Source: an uncultured euryarchaeote (GTDB taxonomy: Archaea; Thermoplasmatota; Poseidoniia; Poseidoniales; Thalassarchaeaceae). From it: a stretch of 5,008 nt of DNA. Shown here one piece after another: positions 1 to 4,784 of the stretch (positions are counted from its first letter, which is position 1; every line of letters begins with the position of its first letter). The position numbers and the translations under genes were made by a program. The DNA lies in contig CALCOR010000125.1 in assembly GCA_937897085.1 (NCBI GenBank), positions 1 through 5,008 of the forward strand, given 5' to 3'. The notes beneath the pieces were generated by a model. The model saw nothing but the letters and a program-made list of their open reading frames with translations, made no database searches and had not been told where the DNA came from.

Positions 1-2
1 AG

Positions 3-368
3 GAGAAGGCCGCCGCCGAGAAATGGGCTAAGCGCCAGGCGAAAGCCGCGGCCAGGCGCAAGCAGGAGGCGGAAGCGGCTGATGCGGCGAAGCGAGCAGG
101 CATCGCACAGGTCAAACTCATTCGCGCCGGTGATGCCGCTTCCAAGGGCAAGGCGAAGAAGATCCGTGACACCACGGCAAGATCGGCTGCCGCTGAACAC
201 ATCGACGCTGACGATTCCAAGGCGAAGGTGATGCACAAGGCGGTGAAGTCTGAGGGTAGTTCCGATGACACTGATCGCAAGGCGAAGTTCCATCAGCAGT
301 GGATCAACGGAAAGAATCCCATGACCACGGAGGAGTTCACCTGGGTCAGGGAGTTCACCTCTGAATGA
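3..368 (+). CDS. C-terminal part of a Lys/Ala/Glu-rich charged helical protein (5' truncated)
   Basis: This frame is open from the left edge of the window to TGA at 366-368, giving 121 visible codons; the start lies outside. The first 40 or so residues are almost entirely Ala, Lys, Glu, Arg and Gln, as in a long charged helix or coiled coil. The rest keeps a basic character and contains the tripeptide Lys-Ala-Lys three times, near residues 50, 73 and 97, the last two in the setting Asp-x-Lys-Ala-Lys. The C-terminus is more ordinary, with aromatic residues (FHQQW, FTWVREF), and may fold. There are no Cys residues, membrane segments or catalytic motifs. Third codon positions are GC-rich like the neighbouring genes, which supports real coding. 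I do not recognise the family. It could be the tail of a larger nucleic-acid-binding or structural protein, but that is a guess. The next ORF on this strand starts 49 bases after the stop. Confidence 0.72.
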   Translation, partial: EKAAAEKWAKRQAKAAARRKQEAEAADAAKRAGIAQVKLIRAGDAASKGKAKKIRDTTARSAAAEHIDADDSKAKVMHKAVKSEGSSDDTDRKAKFHQQWINGKNPMTTEEFTWVREFTSE

Positions 369-417
369 GCCAGCGAGTGGCGTCATCTTCATCGAGTGCA
401 TCACCCTGTGAACTGTC

Positions 418-606
418 ATGCCGAGGCGGAAGTACGGGCGGCTGCGCAAGGTAGTCGAACTCCCCTCAAAGGAGAACTGCTCCCGCTGTCGTTCCGGCAA
501 GCACTGCCCGATTCCTGATCACTCTGGCAATGCGGTGACGCCCAAGAAGGACTGGACAGGCCCGAAGCAACTCAAGAAGCGCCCCGGCAAGAAGAACCAC
601 AAGTGA
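418..606 (+). CDS. Small basic protein with a CxxC-x4-HC cluster, possible zinc knuckle
   Basis: This is a 62-residue ORF from ATG 418 to TGA 604-606. An in-frame TGA at 409-411 lies two codons upstream and there is no later Met, so the ATG at 418 is the only ATG start. Nineteen of 62 residues are Lys or Arg against four acidic ones. The centre has Cys21, Cys24, His29 and Cys30, with His35 nearby, a spacing that could bind one zinc ion. Both ends are basic tails, the last being rich in Lys, Gly and Pro. This pattern is common in small archaeal RNA- or DNA-binding proteins, but I cannot name a family. GC-rich third positions support coding. No ribosome binding site is visible. It could be cotranscribed with the gene ending at 368. 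Its stop is only 9 bases from the stop of the convergent recombinase, so the two transcripts probably overlap. Against it: the ORF is short, and no homologue is known to me. Confidence 0.55.
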   Translation: MPRRKYGRLRKVVELPSKENCSRCRSGKHCPIPDHSGNAVTPKKDWTGPKQLKKRPGKKNHK

Positions 607-615
607 CCAGATGGA

Positions 616-1722
616 TCAGGCAGGGTCCGCAATCTTGGCTTCCTCGAGGTCCGCGTCAGCCTCTTCCTCTTCACGGCTGAGTTGCTCCCCTAGCTCGTTC
701 GCCTGCGCACGGTTGTAGACCTCGCGCAGCGTCGGGTCAGTGATATCGAGATAGACCCGAGTCGCAGTGATGTTCGTGTGTCCCATCAACTTCTGGATGG
801 AGACGATGTCAGCACCACCATTCAGAAGACCGGTGGCGAAGTTGTGTCTGAGCGTGTGTGGAGAGAGTCGTGAACGAGGTATGTCGGAGTCGTCGGCCAG
901 TTTGTCCATCAACTTCTGCACATTGCGTGAGGTGAGCCTGTTGCCGCGCGAGTTGACCATGAAAGCGTCGGGGTCGCACTTGCGTCTGCCGTCGCGGTGC
1001 CGCCGCCAGCACTCTATCACCTTCGCACCCGATTCAGAGAACATCACCATCCTGTCCTTGTCCCCCTTACCTGAGGTGACTCGTGCTGACAGGGTGTGCA
1101 CGTTGACATCCCGGTCGTCAAGCGCGCACAACTCGCTCACGCGCAGCCCGGTCTGCAGCAGTACGGTGACCACCACGTTCGCCAATGGATTCTCGGATCT
1201 CTTCGCCACCACGCGCAGTTGAGCGAGTTCGTCAGGCTCCAATGGTCGGGGGAGATGTTTCCCCTTCTTGGGGCGGACGATGTGGTCGGGCATGTGGTAT
1301 CCCAACCACTTGAGCAGGTGGGTAGCGCCCGCTAGACGGGCGTTGACGGTCGATGGGGCGAGGTTGCTGAGCGATTGCATCCAGGCGTCGATGCGTCCGT
1401 TGTTGGGATCGATGCGGTTGTGCATGATCTGCACGTTCATGTGCTCGATGGCGGAACCGGACAGCCCCGGTTCACCGGGTAGTGTGGCCGAGGCCAGCCC
1501 CATGGCCGAGATGAGATAGGAGCGAACGGTGTGCTCGCTCTTGTTCTCCGCCTTCAACTGCTGCTTCCAGCTGTCCAACCATGGCAGGCTCGCAAGCCGC
1601 TGGACGCGGGAAGGAACGGTGGGTGGATGACCGACGATCGAGTCATCGAAACGGTGATTCTGTTGGCCTTGCCTGACCGCAGCCGCCCAAGGCGACGCAC
1701 CACCGCTTTTTCGTTCCGTCAT
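616..1722 (-). CDS. xerA: Xer-type tyrosine recombinase / integrase
   Basis: This is a 368-residue site-specific recombinase that would cut and rejoin DNA through a covalent 3'-phosphotyrosine intermediate. Residues about 48-145 match the SAM-like core-binding domain (WLDSWKQQL, SEHTVRSYL and APSTVNARLAGATHLLKWLGY). Residues about 160-340 are the catalytic domain. All six catalytic positions are visible: Arg194 in TGLRVSEL, Lys219 in GKGDKDR, His289 and Arg292 in HTLRH, His315 in LMGHTNI, and the nucleophile Tyr324 in ATRVYLDI. It is longer than typical Xer proteins (about 290-300 residues). The extra length is a polar N-terminus of about 45 residues and a Glu/Asp-rich tail from about residue 349. 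The start at 1722 has a weak purine-rich stretch (AGAAGG) just upstream. It lies downstream of rimK on the same strand, 168 bases away, so cotranscription is possible. It could resolve chromosome dimers like archaeal XerA or be a mobile-element integrase; no attachment-site duplication or other phage gene is visible. The family is certain, the symbol less so. Confidence 0.96.
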   Translation of the reverse strand: MTERKSGGASPWAAAVRQGQQNHRFDDSIVGHPPTVPSRVQRLASLPWLDSWKQQLKAENKSEHTVRSYLISAMGLASATLPGEPGLSGSAIEHMNVQIMHNRIDPNNGRIDAWMQSLSNLAPSTVNARLAGATHLLKWLGYHMPDHIVRPKKGKHLPRPLEPDELAQLRVVAKRSENPLANVVVTVLLQTGLRVSELCALDDRDVNVHTLSARVTSGKGDKDRMVMFSESGAKVIECWRRHRDGRRKCDPDAFMVNSRGNRLTSRNVQKLMDKLADDSDIPRSRLSPHTLRHNFATGLLNGGADIVSIQKLMGHTNITATRVYLDITDPTLREVYNRAQANELGEQLSREEEEADADLEEAKIADPA

Positions 1723-1890
1723 TTCGAACCTTCTTCTTCGACCGCGCTTTCAGCCACGCGGGGCTATCCCATCCCCTACCGGGGAACACGGCTCCAGAAT
1801 ACATGACTATCAATGCTTCCCGGACCACCGATGATTATGCGTCCAACGCAGAGCGTTCGCTGATGTGCCGAACTCAGACGGTACTCTTAC
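1723..1890 (-). promoter_or_regulatory. Intergenic region between rimK and the recombinase, with several short inverted repeats
   Basis: These 168 bases precede the recombinase start and follow the rimK stop, both on the minus strand. I find four short perfect inverted repeats. CCGCG (1742-1746) pairs with CGCGG (1757-1761). TCCCC (1772-1776) pairs with GGGGA (1781-1785) over a 4-base loop. AACGC (1845-1849) pairs with GCGTT (1853-1857) over a 3-base loop. GTTCG (1855-1859) pairs with CGAAC (1869-1873), 18 to 36 bases past the rimK stop on the minus strand. None is followed by a T-rich tract, so none is a convincing terminator. A weak AT-rich patch reads CATAATCA on the minus strand near 1833-1840 and could be a TATA-like element for the recombinase. 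No tRNA or other RNA gene is recognisable. Confidence 0.35.
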
Positions 1891-3132
1891 TCACCAGCTG
1901 GGGACTTCGTCGCGGCTCTCGTCGTACGGGTCGATTGCAGGCTCCACGGATGTTTCGGATTCCTCTTGCATCCACGGCCTCAGCAGTTCGCGGATTCGAC
2001 TGAATTCTCCATAGCACACCAACTCGTCACCAGCGCGCAGCACGAACGTACGCCGTGGCCTCCAGACGTGCATCCCCTCGCGGGCGATAGCGAACACGAC
2101 CTGCTCGGTGGGGTCTTGAAACACATCTCCGATCTGTCGTCCCGAAAGGCTCGGATGCCGGTTTACAGACAGGCTCAGAACACCATGGTTCGGCTTGCTG
2201 CGCAGCAACTGATCGAGTTCCACATGACTGAACGCGTGGTTCTGCAACAGATGTTCGACAATCTTTCCAGCCACGTTGACTCCCGATGCCCGTTCGATGC
2301 CCTCCAATCCGGGTGACGAGTTCACCTCGAGCACGAGGGGGCCTGCTTCGGACTCCAGCAGGTCGACTCCGGCGATGTCCAGATCGAGCAGCCGCGCTGC
2401 CCTGCAGGCGATATCGACGTATTCCGATGTCAGTTCGACCGGCTCGACCATTCCACCTCGATGGAAGTTGCTGCGGAATTCGCTACCGCGTGCTCGACGG
2501 CGCATCGCGGCGACCGCTTGGCCGCCGACGACCAGCACGCGCACGTCGCGCCCATGGCTCTCCTCGATGTACTGCTGCACCAGAACGTCGTGGCCCTCTG
2601 AGAGCATCTTGTAGGTCTTCTGTTCCGCCTGCTCTCTGGAGTGGATGAGATGGACACCGCTCCCCTGCGTGCCCTCGTTCACCTTGATCACCACCGGCAT
2701 CCCACCGATCAATCGAATGGCCCGTTCCACATCCTGCCAAGTACGCACATAACAGGTGGTAGGGATTGGAATTCGATTGTGGCTGAGCAGTTGACCGGCA
2801 TTCAGCTTGTCACGACTCTGCGTGATGCCCTTGCTGCTGTTGGCGACGTAGACTCCCTGGCGCTCGAACTGACGCACCAGAGCCACTCCGTGCCGGGTGA
2901 TCGAGTATCCGATGCGCGGGAGCACCGCGTCGACTTCGACCGGCCACCCCTCGTTGAGGATGCGCACGTCCTCGTTGCCCACCGCGATACTGAGTTTCAT
3001 TGGATCGAGTACATCGACACTGCATCCGCGCGCTATCGCTTCTTCCATCAAACGCTGCGTGCTGTATAGCCTGAGGCCGCGCGAAAGTATGGCCAGCCGC
3101 ATCGTCATCCCGGCGTGCGTGCCCGGTCCCAT
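1891..3132 (-). CDS. rimK: RimK-like ATP-grasp amino-acid ligase with C-terminal TrkA-C (RCK-C) domain
   Basis: This 413-residue ligase would use ATP to form an acyl-phosphate and join an amino acid, usually glutamate, to a protein or cofactor carboxylate. Residues 11-105 match the RimK N-terminal domain (MRLAILSRG, LPRIGYSIT). The ATP-grasp region, about 106-295, has SRDKL, Lys150, EGTQGSGV (153-160), RDVRVLVVGG, FRSNFHRGG (219-227), GVDLL with Asp257, and LEVNSSPGLEGIE with metal ligands Glu269 and Asn271. This closely follows E. coli RimK. That enzyme has about 300 residues and glutamylates ribosomal protein S6, which archaea lack, so the substrate here is unknown; archaeal relatives include MptN and CofF. 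Residues about 315-387 add a TrkA-C-like domain (SGRQIGDV, AIAREG, LRAGDELVCYG), then an acidic tail. Family similarity begins at the Met at 3102. The ATGs at 3132 and 3108 are the alternatives, and 3132 is kept because a TATA-like element lies about 30 bases upstream. The gene is divergent from the membrane-protein gene. Confidence 0.95.
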   Translation of the reverse strand: MGPGTHAGMTMRLAILSRGLRLYSTQRLMEEAIARGCSVDVLDPMKLSIAVGNEDVRILNEGWPVEVDAVLPRIGYSITRHGVALVRQFERQGVYVANSSKGITQSRDKLNAGQLLSHNRIPIPTTCYVRTWQDVERAIRLIGGMPVVIKVNEGTQGSGVHLIHSREQAEQKTYKMLSEGHDVLVQQYIEESHGRDVRVLVVGGQAVAAMRRRARGSEFRSNFHRGGMVEPVELTSEYVDIACRAARLLDLDIAGVDLLESEAGPLVLEVNSSPGLEGIERASGVNVAGKIVEHLLQNHAFSHVELDQLLRSKPNHGVLSLSVNRHPSLSGRQIGDVFQDPTEQVVFAIAREGMHVWRPRRTFVLRAGDELVCYGEFSRIRELLRPWMQEESETSVEPAIDPYDESRDEVPSW

Positions 3133-3250
3133 TTTTGAGTCCTGCGTTACCGTACTGCTCCATAACCCGCTCGAATCTCTACGATAACGGCCTCACGCAC
3201 CCGTGATGTGGGTCGGCGGCTTGAAAGGTTCAACCTGTCTGCCGGGAGCC
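3133..3250. promoter_or_regulatory. Divergent promoter region between rimK and the SGPP membrane-protein gene
   Basis: Both flanking genes point away from these bases, so two promoters should lie here. On the minus strand GGTTATGG (complement of 3161-3168) sits about 29-36 bases upstream of the ATG at 3132. That distance suits an archaeal TATA element driving a leaderless or nearly leaderless rimK transcript. On the plus strand the best AT-rich patch is TACGATAAC at 3180-3188, a weak candidate. An inverted repeat, TTGAA-agg-TTCAA at 3221-3233, overlaps the 9-base GGTTcAACC at 3227-3235. It would sit 17 bases upstream of the membrane-protein ATG at 3251, where an operator could act. If that gene instead starts at GTG 3203, this repeat is coding. 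All assignments here are by eye and weak. Confidence 0.3.
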
Positions 3251-4681
3251 ATGCAGTCCGGTCCCTCAGGACCTCCCAGCGGACCGAGCGGCCCGCCGAA
3301 GTCGGTGTCGTCAGGTCCTCCGGGTCGCGGCCCCCCGAAGCGTCGTTCGTCAGGGCCACCTGGAAAGGATGGAGATGACGAGGGAGCGTTCTCGCAACTC
3401 GCTGATCGTAATCTCACTCGACAGCGTGAACTCGACCGGCGCGAACAGTCGAAGTCGTTGAAGCGGAATCGGAATCTCAAGCGATGGAATGTCGTGTTCA
3501 TGGTCTGTCTTTTCATCATCTTCGGGGTGTTTGCATGGCTGCCAGTGACCTACGGTGACACCTCTGACAATCCACATGACGGCTTTGCAGAGATTGACTT
3601 GCAGAAACTGCACAACCCGAATCATCCGATGACCTGGCAGCAGGACGAGATCGACATGATGGACAAGAAGATCTGGGATGGCGATGACCAGTTCTCAGGT
3701 GCCGTCCAGCATGACCTGAACCTCTACGGATTCCCCATGGCCATCGATGGCATCACCACCGTGCCGCTGAAGATCACCTTGGTCTCCTATCGAGAAGATG
3801 GGCAGTCCACGAACTACCGCATCGGGATGTTCCCTGAACGCTGTTCGCTACTGCTCGGTGATTCGATTTCTGACCTACCCGAAGGTCTACGCTACGTAGG
3901 AAGCGAGCCGCTGCTCATCGATGTCGCCACGACCATCGAGTTGAACGTGCCCGCTGGCCGTTACTGCTTCGTGTTCGAGTACATCGAACCGGTCAACGAG
4001 AACGGATGGAAGGCGACCGTGGACGCTAAAGTTCAGGCGAATTGGCCTCGTCCGCTGTTATCGCCGTTGATACTCGTCTTCAGCATCCTCGCCGTGTTCG
4101 GGTTCATCGGTGCCCAGAGGGCAGGCAAAGCGTGGAAGGAGGTTGCCCAGCCTGAACGGGCGGCTGCCCGTTCACTTGAGGATGAGGTGCTCGACGCCGC
4201 CGAGGAGGAGCGTGGCGACACCGACGCTGAAGGGCCATCGACGGAGAGTGCAGAATCCGTGGATGAATCGCCTCCTTCTGGACCTCCAGTTGAACCACAG
4301 GCCGAACCACCATCTGGACCACCTGTCGCTGCGCCATCCGGACCTCCAGTTGGGGCGTCCTCGGGACCACCATCCGGACCACCAGCCGAGACGCCCGTGG
4401 AGGCCGTCGAGGAACCAGCAGCCGCTGAGCCGACAGCGGAGACGACCTCGACGGATACCGTGGACTCCAGCCAGTACACCGACGAGATGCTGCATGGATG
4501 GGGCTGGAACCAACAGCAGATCGAGGACTGGCGCGCTGAGCAGACGGGAGCGACCGAAGCCGCTCCCAAGGCCGCCCCGCCTGACTCGGAGTCAGTCGAC
4601 CCGAGCGCGTACACCGACGAGATGCTCATTGGCTGGGGTTGGACGTCTGAGCAGATCGAAGAATGGCGCGCTGCTAACTGA
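3251..4681 (+). CDS. Two-pass membrane protein with SGPP-rich cytoplasmic tails and a duplicated C-terminal GWGW motif
   Basis: I do not recognise the family. From ATG 3251 it has 476 residues. Residues 1-40 carry four SGPP units plus variants, then a basic helix rich in Arg and Lys (about 50-78). A transmembrane segment follows at about 81-100. Residues 101-267 form an extracytoplasmic domain with predicted beta strands and two Cys (198, 239) that could form a disulfide. A second transmembrane segment lies at about 269-287. Basic residues flank both segments on the tail sides, so both ends are probably cytoplasmic. The C-terminal tail has an acidic stretch (307-339), five SGPP units (343-378), then two copies of a 28-residue motif at 404-431 and 449-476, sharing 19 of 28 residues. 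GTG 3203 and ATG 3206 would add 15-16 residues. I prefer 3251 because the SGPP pattern starts immediately, but no start has a good ribosome binding site. The SAP-domain gene follows on the same strand and may be linked in function. Confidence 0.88.
   Translation: MQSGPSGPPSGPSGPPKSVSSGPPGRGPPKRRSSGPPGKDGDDEGAFSQLADRNLTRQRELDRREQSKSLKRNRNLKRWNVVFMVCLFIIFGVFAWLPVTYGDTSDNPHDGFAEIDLQKLHNPNHPMTWQQDEIDMMDKKIWDGDDQFSGAVQHDLNLYGFPMAIDGITTVPLKITLVSYREDGQSTNYRIGMFPERCSLLLGDSISDLPEGLRYVGSEPLLIDVATTIELNVPAGRYCFVFEYIEPVNENGWKATVDAKVQANWPRPLLSPLILVFSILAVFGFIGAQRAGKAWKEVAQPERAAARSLEDEVLDAAEEERGDTDAEGPSTESAESVDESPPSGPPVEPQAEPPSGPPVAAPSGPPVGASSGPPSGPPAETPVEAVEEPAAAEPTAETTSTDTVDSSQYTDEMLHGWGWNQQQIEDWRAEQTGATEAAPKAAPPDSESVDPSAYTDEMLIGWGWTSEQIEEWRAAN
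3266..3361 (+). repeat. N-terminal SGPP repeat cluster
   Basis: Within the membrane-protein gene, this stretch encodes four exact Ser-Gly-Pro-Pro units (residues 6-9, 13-16, 21-24 and 34-37 from the ATG at 3251), plus partial SGP and RGPP units between them. The codons vary between copies, so the amino acids rather than the DNA sequence appear to be maintained. It is probably a flexible, disordered linker on the cytoplasmic side. Confidence 0.85.
4277..4384 (+). repeat. C-terminal SGPP repeat cluster
   Basis: This stretch encodes five SGPP units (residues 343-346, 355-358, 363-366, 371-374 and 375-378 from the ATG at 3251), separated by Val-, Ala- and Glu-rich spacers. At the DNA level the units resemble the form catccggacc(a/t)cca. 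The same tetrapeptide occurs at the other end of the protein, beyond both membrane segments. It probably forms an unstructured tether in front of the two C-terminal motif copies. Confidence 0.85.
4460..4543 (+). repeat. First copy of the duplicated 28-residue GWGW motif
   Basis: Residues 404-431 of the membrane protein. The pattern is V-D-x-S-x-YTDEML-x-GWGW-x3-QIE-x-WRA. The second copy starts 135 bases later. The two copies share a 17-base identical run that begins at the Tyr codon (4475-4491 here), while several later matching residues use different synonymous codons. The motif looks like two short helices joined by a Gly-Trp-Gly-Trp turn. Confidence 0.85.
4595..4678 (+). repeat. Second copy of the duplicated 28-residue GWGW motif
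   Basis: Residues 449-476, forming the very C-terminus of the membrane protein. It is identical to the first copy at 19 of 28 positions and separated from it by a 17-residue Ala/Pro-rich linker. Conserved residues include YTDEML, GWGW, QIE and WRA. Confidence 0.85.
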
Positions 4682-4684
4682 GCC

Positions 4685-4701
4685 CGGCCTCTATGAGGCC
4701 G
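4685..4701. repeat. Hairpin just after the membrane-protein stop codon
   Basis: CGGCCTC (4685-4691) and GAGGCCG (4695-4701) form a perfect 7-base-pair stem with a 3-base TAT loop, starting four bases after the TGA at 4679-4681. It could protect or define the 3' end of the transcript. There is no T-rich tract after it; archaeal terminators usually depend on T-rich tracts, and a bacterial-type intrinsic terminator would also need one. I therefore list it as an inverted repeat rather than a terminator. Confidence 0.5.
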
Positions 4702-4759
4702 CTCGGCCAACCGCGCCGCGCTCGCGCTCGCGATGCGAAGGGGTTGAAAGGCGTCCGCA

Positions 4760-4771
4760 TTCCCATGGGAA
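4760..4771. promoter_or_regulatory. 12-base perfect palindrome ahead of the SAP-domain gene
   Basis: TTCCCATGGGAA is a perfect 12-base palindrome lying 13 bases before the GTG start at 4785 and just before its ribosome binding site. A dimeric regulator could bind here, or the mRNA could fold over the initiation region. A single copy of this length can also occur by chance. The rest of the 103-base gap holds the hairpin at 4685-4701 and a CG-rich stretch around 4710-4733 with repeated CTCGCG, and no clear TATA element. Confidence 0.3.
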
Positions 4772-4773
4772 GT

Positions 4774-4779
4774 GAGGAG
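4774..4779 (+). promoter_or_regulatory. Shine-Dalgarno-like site deciding the SAP gene start
   Basis: GAGGAG lies five bases before GTG 4785 and is the clearest ribosome binding site in the window. An in-frame TGA at 4773-4775 closes the frame immediately upstream. Together they favour GTG 4785 over the internal ATG at 4818, which would begin at the edge of the SAP domain. Confidence 0.6.
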
Positions 4780-4784
4780 CGCTC

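Noticed and set aside
767..1222. A 151-codon open frame on the plus strand opposite the recombinase
   Set aside because: The minus strand carries the catalytic residues of a tyrosine recombinase here.
1719..1730. GGTTCGAAAT on the minus strand and GGTTCAACC at 3227-3235, both resembling a tRNA T-loop
   Set aside because: Neither has paired T-arm, anticodon-arm or acceptor sequences around it.
1803..2003. A 66-codon open frame on the plus strand covering part of the rimK-recombinase gap
   Set aside because: It runs into the rimK coding region on the opposite strand and has no distinguishing features or ribosome binding site.
2641..3069. A 142-codon open frame on the plus strand opposite rimK
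   Set aside because: The minus strand encodes well-conserved RimK motifs throughout this stretch.
4710..4733. CG-rich run with repeated CTCGCG, considered as a short tandem repeat or protein-binding site
   Set aside because: Too short and irregular to separate from general GC-rich composition.
4110..4775. A 221-codon open frame on the plus strand overlapping the membrane-protein tail
   Set aside because: Another frame of the same repeat-rich DNA; its product is Arg/Pro/His-rich without recognisable features.
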